Shown in pieces: positions 16,044 to 25,195 of a stretch of 45,032 nt of DNA (position 1 is its first letter; every line of letters starts with the position of its first letter). A model generated the notes under the pieces. It was not told the DNA's origin. It worked only from the letters and a program-made list of their open reading frames with translations, and made no database searches. A program made the position numbers and the translations under genes. The stretch lies in contig JAUNED010000015.1 in the NCBI GenBank assembly GCA_030525745.1, forward strand, positions 1-45,032, in the 5' to 3' direction. The DNA comes from Lonepinella koalarum (GTDB lineage: Bacteria > Pseudomonadota > Gammaproteobacteria > Enterobacterales > Pasteurellaceae).

Positions 16044-16601
16044 TTACTTATGTTTTGAATACCATTCGGAAACCAGCTTCCAAACAACGGTTAGATTCAT
16101 ATTGCCTTCTTCAGCAATCAGGCAAAGAAGCTCTAATCCTTCTTGTGAATCTAGGCTTTCCATTCGTTGTTTATATCGTTGCCAAATCTCCCAAATATAA
16201 GTGGATTCCTCATCACTTGCTGCGGCTTTCCGTCCCATCTTCTCTTCAATGCCGAGTAATTGACGGCGTGCAGAAACTTCTGATGTCGATAAACCAAAAT
16301 ACTGGTGCAGCATCTCAATAGAGGCTCCCAGTAATAAAGCCCGGTCTATAATTTGTCGCTGTTGAGTATTAGCTTGTGCAATCGCCAGTAATTTCCAGAA
16401 AGTCTCATGGTTAATCTCTACTTTTGCAAAAGACACTACGGAGTTGCTAATATCCATAATTTCATCAATACTGAGATTATTGATCGCTTTTAGTTGCTCC
16501 TCAGAAAATCCCATTTTTAAACAAGGATGGATATTTCCTTCTTTAATATTGAGCAGGGCGTTACCAATCAATGCTTCATTTACGGTAATTGGCTTAATCA
16601 T
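16044..16601 (-). CDS. DUF2857 family ICE protein
   Basis: A 185-aa protein fitting DUF2857, a conserved gene between parB and the replication gene in this ICE type. It is all-helical by eye (FSEEQLKAINNLSIDEIMDISNS; FGLSTSEVSARRQLLGI looks like a helix-turn-helix), so DNA binding is possible. AGGAGG lies inside the end of the preceding 85-aa gene and the ATG overlaps that gene by 8 bp, implying translational coupling. A GC hairpin (16009-16036) follows its stop. Confidence 0.75.
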   Translation of the reverse strand: MIKPITVNEALIGNALLNIKEGNIHPCLKMGFSEEQLKAINNLSIDEIMDISNSVVSFAKVEINHETFWKLLAIAQANTQQRQIIDRALLLGASIEMLHQYFGLSTSEVSARRQLLGIEEKMGRKAAASDEESTYIWEIWQRYKQRMESLDSQEGLELLCLIAEEGNMNLTVVWKLVSEWYSKHK

Positions 16602-16851
16602 TTTCTCCTCCTTGTTGATGAATATGGCGACTGCGAATGAGACGGAAAAGTTTGACTAAGGTAATATCATCAAGCTCAAACAGGAAGTTGGAATCTAGGA
16701 CACAGCTATTTTCATCCTTATGTTCAGCTGTCTGTAACATTGAAAGGAATGAATAGAGTGTTAGAGCAGACGGTGAAAGTTCATTATTTGCTGGTTTCAT
16801 TGTATAAGTGTAATCCACAGGCTGTTTCACAACATGTTCAAAGATGCTCAA
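16594..16851 (-). CDS. small hypothetical ICE protein between parB and the DUF2857 gene
   Basis: An 85-aa protein; it overlaps parB by 14 bp and the DUF2857 gene by 8 bp, so it is clearly part of the operon. Sequence (SPSALTLYSFLSMLQTA..., FLFELDDITLVKLFRLIRSRHIHQ) is helical and soluble. No named family recognised. Confidence 0.6.
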   Translation of the reverse strand: MSIFEHVVKQPVDYTYTMKPANNELSPSALTLYSFLSMLQTAEHKDENSCVLDSNFLFELDDITLVKLFRLIRSRHIHQQGGEND

Positions 16852-18238
16852 TGCCTACACTTTCGGCAATATCTAAGGCAAGTGAATACGCCTCGGAGCG
16901 ATATTGACGTGCAGGATGAATCAACCAAATATCTTCAACCGGCTGGCGACCTTCACAAGCAAAAGTCAGCCCATTGCCCTCTGCTCGTTGCTCTCGCTGT
17001 TCTTGAATGCTCATTCCCGGTGTTAGTCCGAAGTTATGAGCAATTTGGGATAGATAATCCTCAGTTTGATTATTTTGGTTATCCAATAATGGAGAATCCA
17101 ATTGAGATAAATCAGTAATGGCGTTATTCTGCTCATCGCCACTTTCGTTATCATCTATTACATCATCAATAACATTTTTAGCTGGTTCTGTGGCAACAGA
17201 TTTATTTTCATTTTTGATAACTGGTTCAAATTTTGCTGTTTGTTGTTCCTGTCTGGTATTGATTTGATCGACCGTTTTTTCAAAAAAATTATCAATTTCT
17301 TGCTGTTTAGCCGCTATTTTTTTGAATTTTTGTTCATCTAAGTCAATATCCAGATAAAGTGTTTCAAAACTCACTTTTCCATCTAAAGCTTCAACCATTG
17401 CCGTAATCAATTCACTTTGGAATTCTTTTGCTTGAAATGGTGTAGCCTCATTAAATTTGGATAAATTTTCTGACCAGAGCGATTCAAAAGTAACATCAGT
17501 ATCAAACTGATGGGCTGCCCATACCTCTTCAGCATTATTACGAATAGCTAATAGTTTATCGATCTGTGTATGACCAAGACCACTAAAAAGAACTTCTGGT
17601 ATATGTGGATATAAGTAATTAACACAACGTTCCATTTTAAGAATGAGAGCATGAGAGATAATATATCCATCATTTTCTAACTCAGAAGATAACTCTCTCG
17701 AAGAAAGAGACTTACCTAATTTTTTCTCGTAATATTCTTTCGCCTGTAAAATACCAAGAGCTTTTTCAATAAATGACAAATCCGCACGGGTATCATTTTC
17801 AATCAAATGCCCGATAAGTAAATTGAGTTCGGCTTCGACACTGTCGGCAGTATCACCTTGCCAAGGTTTATATTGACAACTGATGGACCAAAATTTTGGA
17901 TCTTTGGTCTCAGTAAACAGCTCTTTAAGTGCCTGAATACGGGTATTACCACCGTCAGCGATAATGTAAAAATCTTCTCCCGGACGACGGGTGATATTCG
18001 GCTTATGATCTAATCCTCGACGACGAATAGACTCTTTGATCATCTCGAAGTTAGGGTTACGGGTTTTCCGAGGGTTATGCTCATACGGACGTAATTTATC
18101 TAGCGTCACCGTAATATATTCAACATCGCTACTATAATGTGTTGGCGTTGCTGTTTGATAGGATGGAGCCGTATTCGAAATAGGTGAAACATTTAATCCC
18201 TTTGCTATCGCTGCCAGTCTTTTTTCATCTTTTGTCAT
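16838..18238 (-). CDS. parB: ParB-family partition protein of the ICE
   Basis: A 466-aa protein. The ParB/Spo0J nuclease-like core is seen as VTLDKLRPYEHNPRKTRNP (about 42-60) and RRPGEDFYIIADGGNTRIQALKEL. The long C-terminal part is acidic and Gln-rich (about 315-400), as in the PFGI-1-class ICE ParB proteins, which are larger than chromosomal ParB. With parA it would help segregate or maintain the element when excised. It starts 9 bp past the stop codon expected for an intact dnaB. Confidence 0.85.
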   Translation of the reverse strand: MTKDEKRLAAIAKGLNVSPISNTAPSYQTATPTHYSSDVEYITVTLDKLRPYEHNPRKTRNPNFEMIKESIRRRGLDHKPNITRRPGEDFYIIADGGNTRIQALKELFTETKDPKFWSISCQYKPWQGDTADSVEAELNLLIGHLIENDTRADLSFIEKALGILQAKEYYEKKLGKSLSSRELSSELENDGYIISHALILKMERCVNYLYPHIPEVLFSGLGHTQIDKLLAIRNNAEEVWAAHQFDTDVTFESLWSENLSKFNEATPFQAKEFQSELITAMVEALDGKVSFETLYLDIDLDEQKFKKIAAKQQEIDNFFEKTVDQINTRQEQQTAKFEPVIKNENKSVATEPAKNVIDDVIDDNESGDEQNNAITDLSQLDSPLLDNQNNQTEDYLSQIAHNFGLTPGMSIQEQREQRAEGNGLTFACEGRQPVEDIWLIHPARQYRSEAYSLALDIAESVGIEHL

Positions 18239-18305
18239 AATCTATCCTAATGCGTTGTATTTGTTCTGTTTTCAAATAGAGCAAATTCACTTCTAAAATT
18301 GGTCA

Positions 18306-19607
18306 TTACAGAAGTAAGTGGTCCATTTCTCTGCTTGCCGATAATGATTTCTGCGCTACCTTTAAAGGGGGAATCCGCATCATAAATTTCATCTCGATAG
18401 ATGAAAAAATGACATCGGCATCTTGCTCAAGAGAACCGGATTCTCGTAAATCAGAGTTGATCGGACGTTTGTTAGCACGTTGTTCCAAAGAACGGTTAAG
18501 TTGAGAAAGGGCATACACCGGGCACTCCATCTCTTTTGCCAGTAATTTGAGCGAACGAGAGATGTTAGCAATCTCTAAATTGCGATTTTCATAACGTTGC
18601 GAGGTTTGCATTAGTTGAATGTAATCAATGAAAATTGCGGTCGGTTTTCCATATTTACGAGCATTTTGTCGAACTTTGGTGCGTAATTTTTGAGGAGTAA
18701 GGCTGCCTTCATCATCAATGACTAAACGATTTTTCCAATGTCCAAGAATATGTCCCATTGCCATCGTTAGTTTTCCCCAATCTTCATCGTCCAAGCGATC
18801 TGCTTGGCGAATATCTTGTAAACTTACTCTGGCATGCATTGCTAAAAAACGTTGTAAAATTTGATCTGCCGGCATTTCCATACTGTGATAGAACACAGGA
18901 GCAGACTCAAATTTTTCAAGGGTGTGGTATGCAATAGTTTGAGAAAATGCCGTTTTCCCCATCGAAGGACGGGCACCAATCACAATTAAATCACCCGGTT
19001 GCCCACCGGTAGTGGCTTCATTGATACCTTGAATACCTGTCGGTGTTCCAGTCACAGGATCACCATTTTTAGCCGAAAGCTCCATACGAGAGAGCATACT
19101 GGCAAAAATATCACTTAAATCTGCTGCAGATTTGGTATTGTCTGAAAGACTGAATTCAGTCATTTTTTTCTCAATTTCATCAATAACTGATTCAAGTTTT
19201 TCCGGTGTTTTTGCTGTCTGAGTCTGATCGACAATAAACTGGCCCAGCTTTAAAAGTTGTCGGTGTTTACTATGTAGCAGAACGACATCAGCATAAGCTC
19301 CAACATTGGCTGCTGAGGGCGTATTTTTCGAAATCTCAGCGAGATAAGCAAAACCGCCTATCTCTTTTAGAAGATTTTTTTGCTTTAAGTATTCATCCAG
19401 TGTAAGGATATCTGCAGGTTTCCCCACCTCAATTAAATCAGTAATCCCTTTGAATAAAACTTGATGAACACCAAAATAAAAGTCAGTCGAATTAATCTTG
19501 CCAATGACATCGTCAAAAAGGGCGTTATCTAATAACAGTCCCCCGATAACAGCGGCTTCAGCTTCTGCTGAATAGAGATGGGTAGTCGGTTTATTTGGGG
19601 TAGACAT
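18306..19607 (-). CDS. dnaB: replicative DNA helicase DnaB, C-terminus frameshifted
   Basis: The start is the ATG at 19607, with GGAGGG 5 nt upstream. N-terminal domain SAEAEAAVIGGLLLDN, Walker A GARPSMGKTAF, and FIDYIQLMQ as Walker B are present. After LRESGSLEQDADVIF the frame goes wrong (SSIEMKFMMR...). Adding one base to the A6 run (plus strand 18413-18418) restores FIYRDEIYDADSPFKG...IIIGKQRNGP, the standard end, with a stop at 18247. About 55 residues of the RecA core's final strands would be lost, which would inactivate the helicase unless the indel is a sequencing error. Confidence 0.85.
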   Translation of the reverse strand: MSTPNKPTTHLYSAEAEAAVIGGLLLDNALFDDVIGKINSTDFYFGVHQVLFKGITDLIEVGKPADILTLDEYLKQKNLLKEIGGFAYLAEISKNTPSAANVGAYADVVLLHSKHRQLLKLGQFIVDQTQTAKTPEKLESVIDEIEKKMTEFSLSDNTKSAADLSDIFASMLSRMELSAKNGDPVTGTPTGIQGINEATTGGQPGDLIVIGARPSMGKTAFSQTIAYHTLEKFESAPVFYHSMEMPADQILQRFLAMHARVSLQDIRQADRLDDEDWGKLTMAMGHILGHWKNRLVIDDEGSLTPQKLRTKVRQNARKYGKPTAIFIDYIQLMQTSQRYENRNLEIANISRSLKLLAKEMECPVYALSQLNRSLEQRANKRPINSDLRESGSLEQDADVIFSSIEMKFMMRIPPLKVAQKSLSASREMDHLLL

Positions 19608-19619
19608 AAATCCCTCCAA

Positions 19620-20444
19620 CTACTCAGAAAAATGTGATTGTGCAAACTGTGGCATCAGTAATGCACAAAGCTGACGAATGGTTTCATATTCAGCTTGGCT
19701 CTGGCGATAGACCGGTTTTGAAAAAGTTGCTGCTTCACGGTATGCCACACGATCAGGCACAGAAAATTCCAGTAATGTTTTGTTCTCATCAAATTCATTT
19801 TGGAATAACGTGTGCAGATAGTCAGAGACTAATTTGACATCCTTGGTATGATCAACACAGTTAATCATCGCTTTCAGAGGTGGGAGAGTAAAGCCAAATG
19901 CAGTAAAGGTTTCGAGGTCTTGATACATTCCAATCGTACCACGAATAAACTCCTTAGCAGATAAAATATGGGGAAGAATAGGACAAAATAGAACATCCGC
20001 AGCCAATACTGACATATCGACAGTAATATCTCTGGTACCACGAGTGTCAATAATGATGACATCGTAACCTTCAATTTTCTGGAGCAGTAAACTAAAACGT
20101 AATGCACCGTCAGGCGAGTCTCTCAGCATTGGACTGATTTTATTTGACGGGTCATTAGACTGGATCAAGTCAAGATTTGGGATAGTCGTTCTAGAAATAA
20201 TATGGGTAGGATCTACATCTTTAAAATGCAGAAATTCGTAAGTTCCACCGGGAGCTTGATATTCCAACTCATAATAAGAGCTTAATGTGGGTTGGGTATC
20301 GGTATCAATAAGAAGGGTTCTTAGACCGTGCTCTGCACAGAATGCACCAATATTAGCGGCATTCGTACTCTTGGCAGAGCCACCTTTGGTCGAAGCAATA
20401 GTAATGGTAAAAGGTTTGTTTGTACCGTTTTGTAATGGTTTCAT
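19620..20444 (-). CDS. parA: ParA-family partition ATPase of the ICE
   Basis: A 274-aa P-loop ATPase with the deviant Walker A KGGSAKST (20-27), Walker A' LLIDTDTQPT and Walker B VIIIDTRGT. First gene of the element, starting 95 bp from the tRNA-Leu, the usual position of the Soj/ParA gene in ICEHin1056-type elements, where homologues affect maintenance of the excised form. AAGAGAG precedes the ATG. dnaB follows 13 bp after its stop. Confidence 0.9.
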   Translation of the reverse strand: MKPLQNGTNKPFTITIASTKGGSAKSTNAANIGAFCAEHGLRTLLIDTDTQPTLSSYYELEYQAPGGTYEFLHFKDVDPTHIISRTTIPNLDLIQSNDPSNKISPMLRDSPDGALRFSLLLQKIEGYDVIIIDTRGTRDITVDMSVLAADVLFCPILPHILSAKEFIRGTIGMYQDLETFTAFGFTLPPLKAMINCVDHTKDVKLVSDYLHTLFQNEFDENKTLLEFSVPDRVAYREAATFSKPVYRQSQAEYETIRQLCALLMPQFAQSHFSE

Positions 20445-20538
20445 AATTTACTCTCTTAACAAAGTTGAAGTTAAGGAGTATTGGCATTAAACGGTATATT
20501 TGAAGAGAATTATTTGAATATAATGTAAGCAGTTGAAA

Positions 20539-20624
20539 TGGTGCCTGAGGTCGGACTCGAACCGACACGGTTATTCACCAACGGATTTTGAATCCGTCAT
20601 GTCTACCAATTTCATCACTCAGGC
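20539..20624 (-). tRNA. tRNA-Leu(CAA), divergent copy at the element boundary
   Basis: Reads GCCTGAG...CTCAGGC as acceptor stem, anticodon loop TTCAAAA with anticodon CAA, a variable arm, T-loop GGTTCGAGTCC and an encoded CCA. The D-stem is ATG/CAT where the partial copy has GCG/CGC, and the acceptor change is likewise paired, so the tRNA folds and is probably functional. Likely carried in by the element to replace the broken host gene. Confidence 0.9.
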
Positions 20625-20675
20625 TAAGAGTGTTTTTTATTCAATCGCCTGTATTTCCTATTAGTTTACGCAAAA

Positions 20676-20716
20676 GATTTTGAATCCGCTGCGTCTACCA
20701 ATTTCGCCACCCAGGC
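20676..20716 (-). pseudogene. 5' half of a canonical tRNA-Leu(CAA)
   Basis: GCCTGGGTGGCGAAATTGG... continues through D-arm and anticodon, then diverges right after TTCAAAATC. It matches the complete copy at 34 of 41 positions; all seven differences are transitions. It looks like the host gene cut at its anticodon arm by integration, i.e. the element's chromosomal junction. Confidence 0.8.
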
Positions 20717-20819
20717 AAGGTGATGTGGTATATTATACGATTATCTGATGGGGTTGCAATAAGAATTTGTGCTTTTGGATTTATTTGCTTTAATTTTCAA
20801 CAAAGCAGCCTGAAAATTA

Positions 20820-20853
20820 ACCGCACTTTATTTTGTATATTAAAAAGTGCGGT
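20820..20853. terminator. terminator after lptG made from an inverted uptake-sequence pair
   Basis: ACCGCACTTT / AAAGTGCGGT arms 14 bases apart, 17 bp beyond the lptG stop. Two DNA-uptake cores in opposite orientation form the stem. Confidence 0.7.
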
Positions 20854-20869
20854 GAAAAAACGGTCTGTT

Positions 20870-21937
20870 TTAATCTCGTTTTTGGCTTAACAGCCACCAA
20901 GTAATGATGATAAATAATAGGCTTGGTATTATTGCCCCTACAATCGGAGGAACGCTATAAACTAAACTTAATGGGCCAAAGATTTCATTGACCACATAAA
21001 ATAAGAACCCAAAACAAATGCCTGTGACGATTCTTGCACCGGCCGTCACGCCACGCAAGGGCCCAAAAATAAAAGATAAGGCAAGTAACATCATCACGCC
21101 TACAGAAATCGGTTGGAAAACTTTTCTCCAGTATGTCAACTCGAATTTGCGTGCATCTTGTCCCGTTTGTTTAAGGAAAGAGATGTAATCAAATAAGCCT
21201 GAAATTGATAAGGAAGTCGGACGAACAGACACGATACCTAATTTATCGGGAGTTAAATTAGTTTGCCAAGGTTGGCTGAGCTTACTAATAATTTCGACTT
21301 TTTCGGGTTGAATAATCGAGGTATTGGCATTTTGCAATGACCATTCACCATTTTCGTAAGTCGCTTGGTTCGCATGTGTCATTTGTTGCAATTGACGATG
21401 TTCATTAAATTGATAAATATAAACATCTTGTAATTGAGCTTCATCAGTAACTCGCTTTATATAAACAAAATGGTTGCCGTCTTTTGCCCAAACACTATTT
21501 TTAACATTTGCAATTGTGCCACCTGAAATTGCTTTTGCCCTCATATCACGGGCATATTGCTCGGTTTGAGGAATCCCCCATTCACCTACAATCATAGTTA
21601 AGATGACTAAAGGTAATGCAGTTTTCATCACGGCAAAACCAATTTTTAGCCGTGAAAAACCGGCTGATTGCATGACAACCAGTTCACTGCGACTGGCTAG
21701 ATTACCTAAGGCGATTAATGCTCCTAATAAGGCTGCCATAGGGAAAAACGTTTCAATATCTTTAGGTATGGTTAATAGTGTGTAATAAACCGCTTGCAAG
21801 CTATCGTAGGAGCCTCGCCCGATACTACGAAATTGTTCAACAAATTTGATAATTGCAGACAGTCCGATCAGCAGAAACAAGGTTGCGAAAATCGCCCCTA
21901 GAATACTTTTTCCAATGTAACGATCTAATGTATTCAT
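20870..21937 (-). CDS. lptG: LPS export ABC transporter permease LptG
   Basis: A 355-aa inner-membrane protein of the LptF/LptG (YjgP/YjgQ) family: N-terminal MNTLDRYIGKSILGAIFATL, three further membrane segments, a periplasmic beta-jellyroll domain (about 130-260) and C-terminal helices with LALSFIFGPLRGVTAGARIVTGI. With LptF and LptB it extracts lipopolysaccharide from the inner membrane. It follows lptF by 8 bp in one operon. The start fits family alignment. Confidence 0.95.
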   Translation of the reverse strand: MNTLDRYIGKSILGAIFATLFLLIGLSAIIKFVEQFRSIGRGSYDSLQAVYYTLLTIPKDIETFFPMAALLGALIALGNLASRSELVVMQSAGFSRLKIGFAVMKTALPLVILTMIVGEWGIPQTEQYARDMRAKAISGGTIANVKNSVWAKDGNHFVYIKRVTDEAQLQDVYIYQFNEHRQLQQMTHANQATYENGEWSLQNANTSIIQPEKVEIISKLSQPWQTNLTPDKLGIVSVRPTSLSISGLFDYISFLKQTGQDARKFELTYWRKVFQPISVGVMMLLALSFIFGPLRGVTAGARIVTGICFGFLFYVVNEIFGPLSLVYSVPPIVGAIIPSLLFIIITWWLLSQKRD

Positions 21938-21945
21938 GTTATTCC

Positions 21946-23043
21946 TTATGCGGCTTTCTTGCTTAATTTATAACGTAAACCCGATACGAATGCTGTATTC
22001 CAACTATTAAGCAAAATAGCTAATGATATAAATATCACATTGACGATATTCATAAATAATGTTGCGTCCAATTTACCGGCACCGCTGGCAGACTTTAATG
22101 AGCTTTGAGCTAAAAAGTAGATTAAATAGAGTAAAAGTGCGGGTAACATTTTTGCAAATCTGCCTTGGCGGGGATTTACTTTACTTAAGGGGACGGCAAT
22201 CAATGCCATTAACGGAACTGCAAGCACAAGGGCAATTCGCCATTGTAATTCGGCTTTTGCTGTTGGCTTATCAGAGTGAATAAGTTGGGAAATTGTCTGT
22301 GATCGAGCTTCATTTTGATCGACATCTGTCGGTTTATATCCTAAATAGGCTTGATATTCGTCAAAATGCGTCACTTTAACATCCGGCAACAAGGCAGTAC
22401 CTTCGAAACGCTGACTGTTCTGTAAACTCAAAAGTTGATCGCCATTGGGTAAAGCGGTTAATTGACCTTTTTCTGCCACTAAAACTGCCGGCTTTACTTC
22501 ACCTCGAGGTTTCATTTGAAACATATAAAGGTGGTGGATTTGATTATCTGCTATTTTATTGATAAATAAAACAAACTCGCCATTTGTAGAAGACATAAAT
22601 TGCCCTTCAGATAAGGCTTCAACTCGAGGATTTGCCTTAGCCTCTTCAACAAGGTCAGCTTGCTTTTGCACCGCCCATGGTGAAACCCAAAAAGCGTTAT
22701 ATGCGGCTAATGCGGCAGTAAATAAAGACAATCCAAGGGCAACTTTAACCAGTAATCCGGCCCCCACGCCACAAGACTCCATTACGGTAATTTCACTTTC
22801 TGCATAAAGCCGCCCGAAAGTGAGCAAAATAGCAATGAATAAACACAGAGGTAGCATTAATTGTGCCATTGTCGGCATACCTAACCCCAATAACGGGAAA
22901 ATGACATCTGTCGGCACATTACCATTCACTGCGGAACCTAATACCCGCACTAATTGTTGGCTAAAAAAAATCAACAACAAAATGAACAAAATAGCGACTT
23001 GGCTTTTAAACACTTCTTTTGTTAAATATCGGCTTAATATCAT
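21946..23043 (-). CDS. lptF: LPS export ABC transporter permease LptF
   Basis: A 365-aa protein from the ATG at 23043 ([15 protein letters not shown], the family start); the frame continues upstream to 23088 without support. Membrane helices lie near both ends, with a periplasmic domain between ([20 protein letters not shown]...). Partner of LptG in the LptB2FG transporter. It is divergent from pepA; a 70-bp palindromic repeat and an uptake sequence lie in the shared upstream region. Confidence 0.95.
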   Translation of the reverse strand: MILSRYLTKEVFKSQVAILFILLLIFFSQQLVRVLGSAVNGNVPTDVIFPLLGLGMPTMAQLMLPLCLFIAILLTFGRLYAESEITVMESCGVGAGLLVKVALGLSLFTAALAAYNAFWVSPWAVQKQADLVEEAKANPRVEALSEGQFMSSTNGEFVLFINKIADNQIHHLYMFQMKPRGEVKPAVLVAEKGQLTALPNGDQLLSLQNSQRFEGTALLPDVKVTHFDEYQAYLGYKPTDVDQNEARSQTISQLIHSDKPTAKAELQWRIALVLAVPLMALIAVPLSKVNPRQGRFAKMLPALLLYLIYFLAQSSLKSASGAGKLDATLFMNIVNVIFISLAILLNSWNTAFVSGLRYKLSKKAA

Positions 23044-23104
23044 CTTTTTCTTGCAAAATTGTAAAAATTCGTTAATTCTAGACCGCACTTTTCATGAAAA
23101 GTCT

Positions 23105-23174
23105 CCTAGGAACCGTTGATAATTCAAATAATCAGGTGATATGACCAATTTATTTGAATTATCAATAGCCCTAG
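23105..23174. repeat. short palindromic MITE-like repeat
   Basis: CCTAGG... TTGATAATTCAAATA (23116-23130) pairs with TATTTGAATTATCAA (23151-23165), flanked by CTAG. The arms match the ends of the 266-bp element at 34454. Confidence 0.7.
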
Positions 23175-23236
23175 AATGAAAGCGTTTATCATAGCGTATT
23201 TTCCAACATTTAACCATTAAAACAATAGGAAGCATA

Positions 23237-24694
23237 ATGAAATTCTCAGCTCATCTTAATTCTCTTTTCTCTGCAGATGCGGTGTTAGTAGCAATTTTTG
23301 AGGAAGGAAATTTGTCAGCAACAGCACAACAATTTAATTTGCAAGGCGATATTGACATCCTCATAAAGTGCGGTGAAATTTCGGGGAAAATCGGTGAAAT
23401 GGCGTTAATTCGTCGTCAAAATCAACGTATTTTTTTAGTCGGAGCAGGAAGACAAAGTGAGATAAGTGAACGTCAATTTAAACAAATTACGGAAAGAGCA
23501 ATTAAAGCAGTCAAAGAGACTGCCGCTAAAACCTTGGTTAATGCTCTCACTGAAGTACAGATTAAAGATAGAAATTTATATTGGAATATTCGTTTTGGCT
23601 TGGAAACTATTGAAAATAGTCACTATGTGTTCGATCAATTTAAAACTCAAAAAGCCGAAATCCAACATAAATTAACCGATGTCATTTTTCATACAACAGA
23701 ACCGCAAGCAACTCTTGCTATTCAACATGCTACGGCGATTGCCTTAGGCGTAAAAGCTGCAAAAGATGTGGCAAATTGTCCTCCAAATGTGTGTACCCCA
23801 ACCTATTTATCTGAACTTGCTAAAACCTTAGAAAAACGTACCGCACTTTTAACGACGCATATTCTGGGGGAGAAGGAAATGGCGGAGCTTGGTATGAATG
23901 CGTATTTAGCCGTTTCCGGCGGTTCAGCCAATGAAGCCAAATTGTCTATCATGGCATATAAAAATCATCCTAATCCACAAGCGAAGCCAATTGTATTAGT
24001 AGGGAAAGGGCTGACTTTTGATGCCGGTGGAATTTCTATTAAACCGGCAGCAGAAATGGATGAAATGAAATATGACATGTGTGGCGCTGCAACTATATTA
24101 GGCGTTATGAGTGCAATTGTTGAATTACAATTACCACTCAATGTTATTGGTGTGATGGCCGGTTGTGAAAATTTACTTGATGGAAAGTCTTATCGTCCGG
24201 GGGATATTTTAACCACCATGAAAGGCTTAACCGTAGAAGTGCTAAATACTGATGCAGAAGGGCGCTTAGTATTATGCGATACACTAACTTATGTAGAGCG
24301 TTTTAATCCTGAATTAGTGATTGACGTAGCAACATTAACAGGGGCTTGTGTCGTGGCCTTAGGGCAACATAACAGTGGTTTGGTGGCCACAGATGATAAA
24401 CTTGCCGAACAATTGTTACTGGCTGCTGAGCAAAGCCAAGATAAAGCTTGGCGTTTACCTTTAAGTGAAGAATATCACGAGCAGCTCAAATCGCCTTTTG
24501 CTGATTTGGCCAATATCGGTGGGCGTTGGGGGGGAGCGATTACCGCTGGTGCATTCTTATCTCAATTTACCGATAAATATCCTTGGGCTCATTTAGATAT
24601 TGCGGGTACAGCATGGTTACAAGGTGCAAATAAAGGTGCAACAGGGCGACCGGTGGGGCTATTAACCCAATTTTTAATTAATCAATCTCAATAA
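23237..24694 (+). CDS. pepA: leucyl aminopeptidase (family M17)
   Basis: A 485-aa cytosolic peptidase that removes N-terminal residues from peptides. Two-metal site motifs are present: [15 protein letters not shown] with lysine and aspartate ligands, YDMCGAA, and the family signature [13 protein letters not shown] lies upstream of the ATG. Two uptake cores lie within the gene (about 23365 and 23840). Its position divergent from lptFG is the usual gamma-proteobacterial arrangement. In Escherichia coli PepA also binds DNA in Xer recombination at cer; whether that applies here is unknown. Confidence 0.95.
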   Translation: MKFSAHLNSLFSADAVLVAIFEEGNLSATAQQFNLQGDIDILIKCGEISGKIGEMALIRRQNQRIFLVGAGRQSEISERQFKQITERAIKAVKETAAKTLVNALTEVQIKDRNLYWNIRFGLETIENSHYVFDQFKTQKAEIQHKLTDVIFHTTEPQATLAIQHATAIALGVKAAKDVANCPPNVCTPTYLSELAKTLEKRTALLTTHILGEKEMAELGMNAYLAVSGGSANEAKLSIMAYKNHPNPQAKPIVLVGKGLTFDAGGISIKPAAEMDEMKYDMCGAATILGVMSAIVELQLPLNVIGVMAGCENLLDGKSYRPGDILTTMKGLTVEVLNTDAEGRLVLCDTLTYVERFNPELVIDVATLTGACVVALGQHNSGLVATDDKLAEQLLLAAEQSQDKAWRLPLSEEYHEQLKSPFADLANIGGRWGGAITAGAFLSQFTDKYPWAHLDIAGTAWLQGANKGATGRPVGLLTQFLINQSQ

Positions 24695-24715
24695 TCTGCA
24701 TTCTCTCTGTAAAAG

Positions 24716-24748
24716 AAAAATGGTTGATAAAATTATCAACCATTTTTT
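24716..24748. terminator. bidirectional terminator between pepA and trxA
   Basis: AAAAATGGTTGATAA / TTATCAACCATTTTT stem-loop between convergent genes. Confidence 0.85.
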
Positions 24749-24762
24749 ATCTTAATCCTATA

Positions 24763-25086
24763 TTAGAGTGCTTGATTAACAAAAGCCGCTAATTGATTTT
24801 TTGGCACAGCACCTACTTGGGTTGCAATAACTTTGCCTTCTTTTATCAACAATAAAGTAGGAATACTACGAACGCCAAATTGCGCAGGTGTTGCTTGGTT
24901 ATCGTCAATATTCATTTTAGCAATTTTCACTTTATCGCCGTATTCTACAGCCAATTCTTCCAACATTGGCCCAACCATACGACAAGGACCGCACCATGGA
25001 GCCCAAAAGTCTAATAATACAGGAACATCGGAACGTAACACATCAGATTCAAATGATGTATCGGTAACTTGTAATACTTCTGCCAT
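24763..25086 (-). CDS. trxA: thioredoxin
   Basis: A 107-aa thioredoxin with active site WCGPC in [16 protein letters not shown] and the cis-proline region [13 protein letters not shown]. The ATG at 25086 is preceded by AAGGAAAG; the frame running to 25152 is not needed. It reduces protein disulfides in the cytosol. Neighbouring metB is also minus strand, the same pairing as in Haemophilus influenzae. Confidence 0.95.
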   Translation of the reverse strand: MAEVLQVTDTSFESDVLRSDVPVLLDFWAPWCGPCRMVGPMLEELAVEYGDKVKIAKMNIDDNQATPAQFGVRSIPTLLLIKEGKVIATQVGAVPKNQLAAFVNQAL

Positions 25087-25195
25087 TTTTCTTTCCTTAA
25101 TCAGCAATAATAAAAACAACGTTTTACAACGTCGGGATAAATTTCGGCGCAATCATAGCACAATATTAAGATGATTTCGCCAATTAATTTAAAAG

